The notes under the pieces: model-generated
Told to the model about the DNA's origin: nothing
What the model saw: only the letters and a program-made list of their open reading frames with translations
The model's database searches: none
Shown here: one piece after another, positions 1-9,596 of the stretch
How positions within the stretch are numbered: the stretch's first letter is position 1
Layout of the letters: every line of letters begins with the position of its first letter
Program-made: the position numbers and the translations under genes
From: Evernia prunastri
Taxonomy: Eukaryota > Ascomycota > Lecanoromycetes > Lecanorales > Parmeliaceae
Direction: 5' to 3'
DNA: 58,304 nucleotides
NCBI GenBank assembly: GCA_003184365.1
Contig: NKYR01000181.1
Coordinates: 1 to 58,304, forward strand

Positions 1-1
1 A

Positions 2-934
2 TCACAGCCACAGGCCGCATTTGCCCTGTCGTACGCCGCCCAAATCGTGGAGCCTACTTACGAGGATGCTCAGTACCTAAATCGCTGCCTCTCCTGGCAA
101 ATGGAAGCAAGAGGCCTTACATTTGTCAAGTTAGATGTGACAACTCTGAGAATCGTGGCCTTTACAGACTCCTCGTTCGCTAATAATAAGGATCTTAAGA
201 AGGCATAGAAGGAGACAATCACGGAAACAATAGCGGCAGACTGAAAGAGAACGGAAGTGACAGTGGTTTGTGGCAACAACTTGACAGTCAAAGACTAAGA
301 GTTGACAACAATGATAACACGAGAGGATAAGTTGAAGTTTTTGTCCGAAAGGTTTCTTCAGCGCTACAAATATTCGAGGAACTCCCTGATTAGTAAAGTA
401 GTTTACTAGATAGGCGTATTAAGCAATCAATCAATCAATAAGGATCTTTCCTCCCAAATCGGATACGTGATAGTCTTGGCTGACGCCCAAAACAATGCAA
501 ATATCATTCATTGGCAATCAATCAAATGTCGTCGAGTCACCAGAAGCGTGTTAGCCTCCGAACTCTACGCCCTGTCACTGGGATTCGACGTCGCAGCCAC
601 TATAAAGTCAACCCTGAACCAAATTTTCTCTAGTACTCCCCAGGGGAAGGAGAAGATACCTCTTTCCATATGCATAGACTCGAAGTCTCTATATGAATGT
701 CTCGTCAAACTGGAGACAACTCAGGAAAAAAGACTAATGATAGACATCTTATGTCTTAGACAGTCATACGAACGACGGGAGATCACCGAGATCCTCTGGA
801 TCAAGGGAGACAAGAACCCCGTCGACGCAATGACGAAGGACAAGGGGTGCGATGCGTTGCAGCGGCTAGTCGATACGAATCGACTAGATCTGGAGCTGGA
901 AGGGTGGGTAGAAAGACAAGGTATTGATCAATGA
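2..934 (+). pseudogene. copia pol fragment (RT end plus RNase H), interrupted
   Basis: The reading frame is open from base 2 to 196 and covers the end of the reverse transcriptase and the start of RNase H, with the motif FTDSSFANNKDL. It is then broken by an insertion at 197-448 that introduces stop codons, and it resumes in the same frame at 449 until the stop at 932-934. The frame is exactly preserved on either side of the insertion, so the break is a single clean event. The 5' end of the gene is cut by the window edge. In a living element RNase H would remove the RNA strand during reverse transcription. Confidence 0.8.
197..448 (+). mobile_element. SINE-like or other short non-autonomous insertion with 12-bp target duplication
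   Basis: A block of about 240 nt sits inside the copia RNase H frame. The 12-mer AATAAGGATCTT occurs at 185-196 and again at 437-448, which reads as a target-site duplication. The inserted DNA ends in a short tandem tail (CAAT repeats, about 424-438) next to the second copy of the duplication. That layout is typical of retroposed elements with simple-repeat tails. I could not see clear RNA polymerase III A and B boxes, so calling it a SINE is an inference. It is not a spliceosomal intron: it has no GT or GC donor at the boundary. Confidence 0.55.
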
Positions 935-1211
935 TCTCCCATTGCTACTAGAATTACGCCTAGCATGATCAGATCTACACTCACCACAGCAAGGCAAGCA
1001 GCTGCAGCCATGGAGAGCATGGCGGAGAAGGAATCGAAGAAGGAATATTTTGATAGCATGCAAACAGCCTCATTTCTTTGTTTCTTGCCAGTGTTGGAAC
1101 GACTCAACACTCGCTTTCACTAACACTCTTTCGGCCTAGTACATTGATATATGAAGGCCTTTCCTGTACATAGAATCCTTCTTCCTTAGACATCATTAGG
1201 AATATCAAATN

Positions 1212-1680
1212 GATAGACATCTTATGTCTTAGACAGTCATACGAACGACGGGAGATCACCGAGATCCTCTGGATCAAGGGAGACAAGAACCCCGTCGACG
1301 CAATGACGAAGGACAAGGGGTGCGATGCGTTGCAGCGGCTAGTCGATACGAATCGACTAGATCTGGAGCTGGAAGGGTGGGTAGAAAGACAAGGTATTGA
1401 TCAATGATCTCCCATTGCTACTAGAATTACGCCTAGCATGATCAGATCTACACTCACCACAGCAAGGCAAGCAGCTGCAGCCATGGAGAGCATGGCGGAG
1501 AAGGAATCGAAGAAGGAATATTTTGATAGCATGCAAACAGCCTCATTTCTTTGTTTCTTGCCAGTGTTGGAACGACTCAACACTCGCTTTCACTAACACT
1601 CTTTCGGCCTAGTACATTGATATATGAAGGCCTTTCCTGTACATAGAATCCTCCTTCCTTAGACATCATTAGGAATACCA
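1212..1680 (+). repeat. second copy of the copia RNase H/LTR segment (probable assembly duplicate)
   Basis: This block repeats 739-1207 almost exactly. I see two substitutions, both T to C, close to its right end. It begins abruptly inside the RNase H frame and is bounded by single Ns at 1211 and 1681. A biological tandem duplication would not be expected to have an N at each junction, so this is more likely an unmerged contig end. Confidence 0.7.
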
Positions 1681-1681
1681 N

Positions 1682-2267
1682 ATTCATTGGCAATCAATCA
1701 AATGTCGTCGAGTCACCAGAAGCGTGTTAGCCTCCGAACTCTACGCCCTGTCACTGGGATTCGACGTCGCAGCCACTATAAAGTCAACCCTGAACCAAAT
1801 TTTCTCTAGTACTCCCCAGGGGAAGGAGAAGATACCTCTTTCCATATGCATAGACTCGAAGTCTCTATATGAATGTCTCGTCAAACTGGAGACAACTCAG
1901 GAAAAAAGACTAATGATAGACATCTTATGTCTTAGACAGTCATACGAACGACGGGAGATCACCGAGATCCTCTGGATCAAGGGAGACAAGAACCCCGTCG
2001 ACGCAATGACGAAGGACAAGGGGTGCGATGCGTTGCAGCGGCTAGTCGATACGAATCGACTAGATCTGGAGCTGGAAGGGTGGGTAGAAAGACAAGGTAT
2101 TGATCAATGATCTCCCATTGCTACTAGAATTACGCCTAGCATGATCAGATCTACACTCACCACAGCAAGGCAAGCAGCTGCAGCCATGGAGAGCATGGCG
2201 GAGAAGGAATCGAAGAAGGAATATTTTGATAGCATGCAAACAGCCTCATTTCTTTGTTTCTTGCCAG
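1682..2267 (+). repeat. third copy of the copia RNase H segment
   Basis: This copy repeats 506-1091 and continues without a break into the only complete LTR in the window. It contains the RNase H frame from about residue 14 of the segment in the first copy to the same stop codon (2108-2110). It lacks the region around 185-448, so it cannot show whether an uninterrupted target site existed. The start immediately after the N at 1681 points to a contig join. Confidence 0.7.
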
Positions 2268-2605
2268 TGTTGGAACGACTCAACACTCGCTTTCACTAAC
2301 ACTCTTTCGGCCTAGTACATTGATATATGAAGGCCTTTCCTGTACATAGAATCCTTCTTCCTTAGACATCATTAGGAATATCAAATCTAGTGATTCAGTC
2401 TCACAGCAGTAACTGCAGTACCAAGTACTTACCAACAGTCGACCTAGTACCCATTATCACCATACTTATAATTGACGTTTCCTGAAAAGAGTGAGCATCC
2501 TTTCTTCTTCCCAATTCCTGTCGGTATTTCACGAGACTAACTTCCCTTGATGTCAGCAATAATAAAGACCAGCACTCGACGCCGTTCTATCCAATTCTTA
2601 CAACA
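2268..2605 (+). repeat. copia 3' LTR
   Basis: The segment starts TGTTGGAACGACTC and ends TTACAACA, the terminal TG...CA pattern of fungal copia LTRs. It lies about 160 nt after the pol stop codon. Truncated copies of its first roughly 115 nt follow the first and second RNase H blocks, starting at 1092 and 1565. The exact 3' limit is inferred from the CA terminus, because no 5' LTR or target duplication is available for comparison. Confidence 0.6.
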
Positions 2606-2736
2606 CACCTGAGAACCGACAAGCATATACTCCCGTTTCAGAAGTATCTGGTATTGGATAGCATGGATCATTAATTTTCGTACTCAAAATCGCAGTCGCG
2701 CCTTTCTGGGTCTTCATTGTCTTCCCAATCCTATTC

Positions 2737-3474
2737 ATGGCATTTTCCGACCCCTCCGACCCCCTTCTTGCAGATCCCATCAAATATCTCAAATCGACAT
2801 TCAAGGGTGGTCGTCGCCAGCTAGGGGTGGCCACCGGCGAAAATTCGCCTGCAACCCATCTCAAATCGAAGGATCATGGCGATCTCAACCATCTAAAACC
2901 CTCAACGATAGACAATTCCATCAAAGGGCCGCTTTCTAATCACGACAGTCCTCTTGCCCCTGAGGAAAGAGAACAGGAATCGAAAAATGTAAGGGTGTAC
3001 ACTCTTCCCAAGGCCGTGTGCTTCATCGCCAGGCCGCTCGACGTTGCTGGCGTCTCCACCCCCAATCGCATAAAAAAGCTGTCCGAATTCGTTCGCTTGA
3101 TAGACTCCGCAGGCTCACCCTTCTGGATAGGCCTCTCCACATACCAAAGTGTCTATTCTCTCAGCTCAAACGACAATTCAGATCTTCTCTGGGGCGGTCG
3201 GGCCTACCAAGTCACTGTCGGGCAATCCGTCAAACAAGACGATGCGACGAGTCGCGTCGAAGTGACGCCGACCGGGAGGATTATCGGAGAGGTTGTTGGG
3301 GCCTATGAGGATAACCTGACCGTTCTGGTGGAGATGTATGATTGGTTTACGGGAAGCGATATTTTTGAGATGGGAAGTTGGACAGATGTGGTGAACGAGC
3401 GGGTGCAGGCTGGGGACGATGGTGGGTATCGAGAACGAACAGAGACACGAGGAGCAGGCACAGTGTCAGGATGA
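2737..3474 (+). CDS. hypothetical protein, C-terminus probably frameshifted
   Basis: This is an open frame of 245 codons from an ATG 131 nt after the LTR. I do not recognise a family. Residues 1-90 are polar and probably disordered. About residues 88-215 look globular, with alternating hydrophobic segments such as KAVCFIARPLDVAG and NLTVLVEMYDWFTG. No signal peptide or membrane segment is seen. After about codon 230 the frame becomes unlike protein and stops at 3474. A neighbouring frame from about 3428 to the stop at 3548-3550 encodes a natural-looking acidic, Gln-rich tail, so a one-base indel or sequencing error near 3420-3430 is likely. The true gene would then end at 3550. Confidence 0.55.
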   Translation: MAFSDPSDPLLADPIKYLKSTFKGGRRQLGVATGENSPATHLKSKDHGDLNHLKPSTIDNSIKGPLSNHDSPLAPEEREQESKNVRVYTLPKAVCFIARPLDVAGVSTPNRIKKLSEFVRLIDSAGSPFWIGLSTYQSVYSLSSNDNSDLLWGGRAYQVTVGQSVKQDDATSRVEVTPTGRIIGEVVGAYEDNLTVLVEMYDWFTGSDIFEMGSWTDVVNERVQAGDDGGYRERTETRGAGTVSG

Positions 3475-3550
3475 GGATGATATGGACATGAAGGACAAGC
3501 ACACCCAGGCTGGGAATGAGGCAGGCATAGAGGAGGCGATACTGGAGTAA

Positions 3551-4338
3551 CTCCTTACCACGCTGCACAATGCTCCTCGGCGCCATTGCACGTCACGTAA
3601 ATCTAAAATGCGCAGCAAAAAAATGACATGCATGAACTAAGCACAACTTGCAAGACCTCGAGGTATCAACCGTCTACTCTTTGTCTCTTTCTTCCGGCGT
3701 TCTCTCGTCTTAACCGGTACTCGCTAGACATTGCGACCCTCTGAAGACGGCGCCTCAGGTTTAATCTCCATCTATCTCTCTCCTATAATTCCACATCAAG
3801 CAGTTTTGGCGGTGTTTTCACTTGAACGAGGGATTCTAGAAATTTCACCCAATCTCACCAGGAAGGGGACGAGGAGTCTGCCGTGGTGGCTATGTGAATT
3901 GTATTGAACTACGAACTGAGAAGACGCAGAAGCGTATTATTCACAGTATATCATTCATGTTTGTACGAATTGCTCGACAGTCCACAGCTCAATTAGATAT
4001 GGTGGGGTTTGCTTACTTGCAGGAGGCTTGCGGTAGCGAGACCCGAACCCGTTGCCGCCGCAACTTCTCCGTTCTGCTCCGATCCATTCCATTCTTGTGA
4101 CACACGACTCACACGAGACGATGACAATGACGGTTCGACTGGATCAGGATGTCTATACAGCCATATGACATGACTGAGGTCGGCAAGCGTCAAAGTTGGT
4201 CAGGATCCACGCACGGAGTGCGGGTCTAAGTACGAGTATTCTCCGGACACTGATTTCCAAGGAACGCTACTGCCAACGTATATGACTCCCAAGTCTAGTT
4301 GTTCTCTTTACGAGCGCTCTTAGTCGTCTTAGCTCCAT
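3551..4338. other. intergenic, no gene seen
   Basis: Short frames here have no recognisable content. The last 100-200 nt are the likely promoter and leader of the HET-domain gene. No repeat or RNA gene was recognised. Confidence 0.5.
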
Positions 4339-6831
4339 ATGGATCATCTACCGCTTCCATTGGACCCCATTCTACCCTTGACCGAGGTTCCATACCTGTG
4401 CGGTGAACCATACGATACTACCATACCGTTTCTTGAATACCCTCGACATAAAGGCAGACCTTGGATGGTACCTGTAACTATTGTGGATCGTTATCACGAC
4501 ACACTCTTCCCTACGCCAACGTCATTCTTTCAGACTTGGCTATTTTTCGGCCTGATCGCGGAGGTTCTTGGTGATCACTTCAACCATGAGAGCTTTGTGT
4601 CAAAATCCGAATACGATGGCAGCCTCATCCTTTCGACAAAGGAGCTAGTCTCCTTGACTGCACAACGTTTCGAGTCAGTAACAGCCTTAGACAAGCCAAC
4701 GCAAAAGAGTATCTATCTTGGCGCCGCCCAGTGTGTTGATCTCACCCTGATGACCTTGCTTTCGGCCACTTCAGACTTTAACTGTGCTGTCAAGAATTCC
4801 ATTGCTTCGGTTGCAGAATTGTTAGGATCTGCCGTGGATCGAGCCCACCTCGGTCTATTTCCGGACGCTGTGCGCTGCAAGACACCGTTCACAGCCAATT
4901 TCTACTCGAACGAGATGAAAACAGCAATGATAGCAGCCAACTGGTGTCCCAGCGATATCACTCGGGTGACTGACAAATTCACAAGCACTCAGTCGTTGTA
5001 CTTCTTCAGCAAGATGAAAAAGCCAGAAAGCGTCGCCAACCATCGAGCTTGTACCACCAATCATTGTCTTGCGTATTCAACTAGCCTTCCTCAGCACAAG
5101 ACGCGTCACTGTATGAGTTGCACTAACGAAAGTGCATGTGAAGACATCACTATCAATATTCGGCTACTCGATGACATCCTTCGTTCTGGAGCTTTGCCCC
5201 TCCTCCAGATCACTAGCAAAGACAATGAGCCGAGCAAAGTCACTGTCGAGCTACTGAGTTCCAAGATAGAAAACGCACGTTATGTGGCGATATCGCACGT
5301 TTGGGCAGACGGACTCGGTAACCCTTCAGCCAATTCGCTCCCTAATTGCCAACTAGCACGTCTTGGTGAAATGCTCGAACCCTTTGTTGAAGGTGGCAGG
5401 CGACCTTTGGTCTGGCTGGACACTCTCTGCTGCCCAGTGGAGCCTAAAGCGAGGGTTCTGGCATTGTTGCAAATGAGGCCTACCTACGCCGAAGCAAACA
5501 AGACATTGATCCTTGACTCGACCCTGTACAATTACAACAGCCAAGGTTTAAGCGCAGCAGAGCTTCAAGCCAGGTACTTGACATCAGGATGGATGCGTAG
5601 GCTGTGGACATTGCAAGAAAGCGCACTCGCTAAAGATCCATGGGTTCAATTCAGAGACGGGCCACTGAGTCTTCTGACCATGTTTGATCGCTTGAAGAAG
5701 CTACACGATGATAATCTAAATCACAGACGTCTTTTGCAAGACATGTGGCTGAATTCCCAAGCACTAACCTTGCACTGGTATTACACCCCATCAGGCGCTC
5801 CTCAGCTTTCGCTTCTCGATCGAGCGCTCTCACACCGGAACACGACGGTTGCCTCGGACGAAAGTCTTTGCGTCGCCACACTCATGAAATTGGACGTATC
5901 CAGAATCCTCCCACTGTCCAGTGAGGACAGAATGTGCAAGGTATGGGACCTCTTAGCCGCTGCCAACAACGGCTCACTCCCACGCAATATGATATTCCTT
6001 GACGGCCCTAAGCTCAAACGCCGCGGCTATGGATGGGCTCCGTCGACCCTTTTACCTCCCAGCGAACGTTTCCACCCCATATCAAGTCGATTAAATCGAT
6101 GGCGCGGCCTCCAAGGCAAGCCCACCCCCGAGGGGCTATTCGCCGAATACCCCAGTTATAGATTTCGTCCATATTCAAGGCTATGCCCTTTACCTGTCTG
6201 GAGAGTACTGCTCAAGATGCGCCAGATACGCTTCATCTTCAAGGATCAAGCCCGAGACACATGGTGCGCACTAATGCAGCAGCCAATCAGCACGCAATCG
6301 GGAAGGGACCAGTCGCCTCCAGAGATCACGCAGGCACCTCTTGTCGACCTCGTCGCAAAGGGGGATTTAACTATTTTTCTAGCAGAAGAGTCTTCCGACG
6401 ACCCTCCCTCATCCTTCGAGACACTTCTTAGCGAAGGTATAATAGTCAATGTCACAGAGGAAAAGGAAGATATACTACATGCAACTTTAGGCGGTCGTGT
6501 GATTCTTATGTCACTACCCCCAAATGAAGTCATTGTATATGATGCTGCTGAATTGCTCATGCAGAACCTCTATAGCTGGGAGATAGAAGACTCCAAAGGG
6601 TTTGAGGGAGCTGCAGTAATGAGCGAGGAGAGGATTCGTAAGCTAAAGGCTAAGTGCAAAGAGATGACAAGAAAAATGCTTGCCGAGGAGCCAAGAGTAG
6701 GAGATGCGGTAATCGAGATGCTAGGTGAGGGGGCGGAAGGGTGGCATTTGTGGGGTATTGTCGCCACCTGGTTCGATCATGTTGGGGAAGGGTGGAGGGT
6801 CGAGGGGGGAAAGATGTGGTGCGTGGATTGA
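4339..6831 (+). CDS. HET-domain (heterokaryon incompatibility) protein
   Basis: The gene is a single uninterrupted frame of 830 codons. The HET domain lies at about residues 312-425. It begins with the signature YVAISHVWADGLGN, continues with the VWLDTLCCPV segment, and ends at GWMRRLWTLQESAL. These three blocks are the conserved motifs of Pfam HET. A N-terminal region of about 300 residues and a long C-terminal region have no domain I recognise. HET proteins act in non-self recognition after hyphal fusion and can trigger a cell-death response; which alleles or partners this one senses cannot be told from sequence. The first in-frame ATG is used. No intron is needed and the frame is intact, unlike several neighbours. 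Confidence 0.88.
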   Translation: MDHLPLPLDPILPLTEVPYLCGEPYDTTIPFLEYPRHKGRPWMVPVTIVDRYHDTLFPTPTSFFQTWLFFGLIAEVLGDHFNHESFVSKSEYDGSLILSTKELVSLTAQRFESVTALDKPTQKSIYLGAAQCVDLTLMTLLSATSDFNCAVKNSIASVAELLGSAVDRAHLGLFPDAVRCKTPFTANFYSNEMKTAMIAANWCPSDITRVTDKFTSTQSLYFFSKMKKPESVANHRACTTNHCLAYSTSLPQHKTRHCMSCTNESACEDITINIRLLDDILRSGALPLLQITSKDNEPSKVTVELLSSKIENARYVAISHVWADGLGNPSANSLPNCQLARLGEMLEPFVEGGRRPLVWLDTLCCPVEPKARVLALLQMRPTYAEANKTLILDSTLYNYNSQGLSAAELQARYLTSGWMRRLWTLQESALAKDPWVQFRDGPLSLLTMFDRLKKLHDDNLNHRRLLQDMWLNSQALTLHWYYTPSGAPQLSLLDRALSHRNTTVASDESLCVATLMKLDVSRILPLSSEDRMCKVWDLLAAANNGSLPRNMIFLDGPKLKRRGYGWAPSTLLPPSERFHPISSRLNRWRGLQGKPTPEGLFAEYPSYRFRPYSRLCPLPVWRVLLKMRQIRFIFKDQARDTWCALMQQPISTQSGRDQSPPEITQAPLVDLVAKGDLTIFLAEESSDDPPSSFETLLSEGIIVNVTEEKEDILHATLGGRVILMSLPPNEVIVYDAAELLMQNLYSWEIEDSKGFEGAAVMSEERIRKLKAKCKEMTRKMLAEEPRVGDAVIEMLGEGAEGWHLWGIVATWFDHVGEGWRVEGGKMWCVD

Positions 6832-7904
6832 CTTTCCCAGGCTCGACCACCTGCTTCAATCTGGATATCCCATCCCCAGCTTCGGAACACCAACAAAGAA
6901 GCAGTACAGTCTCTCCGAAAACATTTTTGATCAGATAGATCGACCTCAGCGCAAAGACCGTCACTCGACCCTTCGAATTCACCTGTTCGCCTATTCGCCT
7001 TCTTGGAATCAAGGGTCCAGATCGAGCAGCAAACGCACAGTGAGTCGCTCCACAACCCTCCCACATTTGCAACGCCAAAAGACTTCATCACTGTCCCAGC
7101 ACACCTTGCCCAACCCCTGCAAATCCCGCAGACGGCAGATTGGAAATCTTTCATGAAAAGATTTCACTACAGATACCACACATATGATGCACATTATCTA
7201 AAACGGGGATGCGGTAAGGCAATGACAGATAAATGATAGAACGGGAAAGGGTTGGAGGGGAGGTTGGAACGGTTGATTGTGAAGAGTAGAGGGGTGGAGG
7301 GGAGGGGAGGGGATGAGGAAAAGTGCAGGAGGAGAGGAGGGCAAGGATGTATGTCTGTAGAGAAAAGTTAGAAGCATCATAAGTTGAAACTAGGAATGTG
7401 ATGTTGGTGAAACCGTGACAAAGTAGATTACAATACGACCGTAAACAAACTTAGCGCCATAACCAGCCAAACATACATTGACAAGATTTCCCTGTTACTC
7501 TTCCCTTCTGACCTTTGTTCAATCACCTACTACAAGTCATACGTACTTCGATTTCTAGCCTCATCTACACAGGGGTACTGGGCCCGGAGGGTCTTGTTAT
7601 ACATGTGCTATAAGGTAACATGGTCACGGTATATGTCTAAGGCTTGTAGTAGCTTTTCAATCCCTCGATGAAGCGAAGCTCTAGACCTCCCGCAGAGCAT
7701 AAAGTTGAAAGGCTTGTTGCTTTAAATCTAGAAGCCTCTCATGAAATCTAGACGTCTCTCCCGATCAAGCGCCAAAGGCTCCAGTGGCAGCGATGGCCAA
7801 CCCACAAAGAAGAAAAAACATCCAAATGCGCCATAGGACAAACCAAAGCGTCCACTCAAGCCTTCCCATCTTTGACACCGACCAGCTGAAAAGACACAGC
7901 TCCT
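6832..7904. other. intergenic, no gene seen
   Basis: Frames on both strands overlap here but none has family-like content. A purine-rich stretch at about 7240-7350 contains a strong G-quadruplex motif, listed separately. Confidence 0.5.
7291..7312 (+). other. potential G-quadruplex motif
   Basis: Four runs of four guanines are separated by loops of four, one and one bases. This fits the usual G4 rule well. It lies in an intergenic purine-rich tract between a convergent gene pair (HET + and a small - gene). A regulatory role is not shown. Confidence 0.45.
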
Positions 7905-8372
7905 CTACCTCGGCATCAGCGCCACCAGCCTCCTCGCCCACACCCTCTTGACCGCCGCAATCTCCCCCGAACCCACCCGCATCTGCAGCACATTCAGCGC
8001 GGCCAGGACCACCGCCGCCGTATTCGCCATCCACCGCTTCGCCTGCGCCTGCGCATCACCCGCCGCATCCTCCCCGCCGAGCGACCCGCTCACGCTCCTG
8101 ATAGCCCAGATCCACGGATTCTGCTCCGCGCCCTCGTCCGACCACAGCTCCGGCAACGCGGCCTTGACGATGGGCCGAATGGTGGGGAGTGCGACGAGTT
8201 GGATGAAGGCGGAGGCTTGCTGGGGAGGGGCGCTTTGGCCGTCGTTGGGACGGAGGGTGTCGTTGGTGAAGCAGCGCAGGAAGAGTGTCAAGTCGTAGAT
8301 GTCGCTTTCGTCTTGGAGGTTCCACGCGTTGGGTTTGAAAAGATTGGGTGAGAATCTGTGTGGGGGTGCCAT
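7905..8372 (-). CDS. hypothetical protein
   Basis: This frame encodes 155 residues from an ATG at 8372 (MAPPHRFSPNLF). The frame is open further upstream to 8471, but the internal start is preferred because the residues after it look protein-like. I do not recognise a family. Residues 1-40 are Asn- and Asp-rich. A middle region has conserved-looking hydrophobic stretches (FIQLVALPTIRPIVKAALPEL) and a WIWAIRSVSG segment. The C-terminus is basic and helical. No signal peptide or certain membrane helix is seen. The strong codon bias toward C and G at third positions supports real coding. Confidence 0.5.
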   Translation of the reverse strand: MAPPHRFSPNLFKPNAWNLQDESDIYDLTLFLRCFTNDTLRPNDGQSAPPQQASAFIQLVALPTIRPIVKAALPELWSDEGAEQNPWIWAIRSVSGSLGGEDAAGDAQAQAKRWMANTAAVVLAALNVLQMRVGSGEIAAVKRVWARRLVALMPR

Positions 8373-9596
8373 TGCCTTGATTGAGATGGGGTCTCGCTGC
8401 AAGAATGCGTGTGGGTAGTTTTCTTCGGGGAGAGCTAGCCGAAACAAGGCAGGGCCACTATAGGAAATCAATCAAAGCCCAAGATAAAGCTTTGACGAGG
8501 GCTTGTATGATGGTTGGTGTAAGTCAACAGCAAGGCCACGGTGTGGAAGTATCCGGGTTCTTCAACGATCAATAACAGGTTTGGTCGGCGAGGAAAACTA
8601 AAAAAGCAAGCTCGCACTGGAAATAGCTCCATATATATCAGCAACGATCGTTTGATTGCCCCCAACCTATTCCGGCAAAGACGAATGCACGTCTCAAACC
8701 CGAAACAGCAAACACCCTGGAACAAGTGAATGTCTCAAACAGCTTCCGCTTTCACGCAGTTCCCCCAAACTTGTGGGTACCAAGAGGAACATGACTCAGT
8801 CATAGACGCCGGATACTGCCAGGACAGGCCGACTTTCCGAAGAACTAGCGCTGGCTAGGTGTCAAACATCAACTAATTCAGTGTCAAATGCAAGGTAAAA
8901 GGTAAAGAAGGAACAGACGCGTGAGACAACGCTGTCTTGGAAGATCTGTAAAACTTGAGCGTCGGACCAAGCAGGTGGGCTGTTGATGCAGAGAGAGGTG
9001 ATAGTTAGTGCAGGGTCAATGAGAACTTCATCATAAGAGATCGGTCTCTGAAGTACGAATTGGAAGAGAAGGGGTAGGTCAGTACAGCATATTACTGACA
9101 CAGTGTCGTAAAGGCGATGCGGCAGCTAGTGGCAATCTCGCTTCCAGCAAAAATACTTTCTGCAGCAGTGGTAACCCTTCTGTGTGATGGAAGAATAGCC
9201 ACCAGTGGAGGAACGACTGCGAGTACACAGCCCCGTTGGAAGTAGTTTTGTACACATATAGTAGTGGCATGACTTGACGCCCGTGGTTGCATGGAGTTGC
9301 GGGCAGAGAATGGGAAAGCCTGCCACTTAATCTTTTCTGACCGACTGCCGTGACAACAGGTTGATTGCATAGCAGATTCAAAAAGTTACATTGACTGAGG
9401 TTGCACCAAGTCCTCTGTGTGCATTGGTATATCCATCTGAGATCTAAGTAGACATCAAGGCCACCAGGCAGTAACAAAAGTCCTTGTAGTGCTTGATAAA
9501 GCGCAAGTCTACTCCATCATGACCTTCTTGATTCATGGCTTAACATCACAGTGTAGGGTGTTCACGATTCGACCAGTGGAATCAACTTTAATGCAT
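8373..9596. other. intergenic, no supported gene
   Basis: Several short minus-strand frames (for example at 9079-9477) overlap one another in different phases and read like non-coding DNA. The right end is the 3' flank of SUP35. Confidence 0.45.

Larger units (their letters stand above)
2..2605 (+). mobile_element. Ty1/copia LTR retrotransposon, 3' terminal remnant (partly duplicated)
   Basis: The window opens inside the pol gene of a Ty1/copia-type element, running from the reverse transcriptase/RNase H junction through RNase H to a 3' LTR. The RNase H part shows the copia signatures ASELYAL, CIDSKSLYE and KGDKNPVDAMTK. The 5' LTR, gag, protease, integrase and most of the reverse transcriptase lie outside the window or are missing. 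The 3' portion occurs three times (to 1210, 1212-1680 and 1682-2605), separated by single Ns at 1211 and 1681. Only the last copy carries the complete LTR. Identification is from conserved motifs; the element cannot be active as it stands here. Confidence 0.85.

Noticed and set aside
928..1110. Minus-strand 60-codon frame repeated three times
   Set aside because: It is the complement of the copia 3' untranslated/LTR region and is repeated only because that region is duplicated.
1..2605. RIP (repeat-induced point mutation) in the copia copies
   Set aside because: The copies are almost identical and not AT-enriched with C-to-T changes; the few differences are T to C. They look like assembly duplicates, so RIP cannot be judged here.
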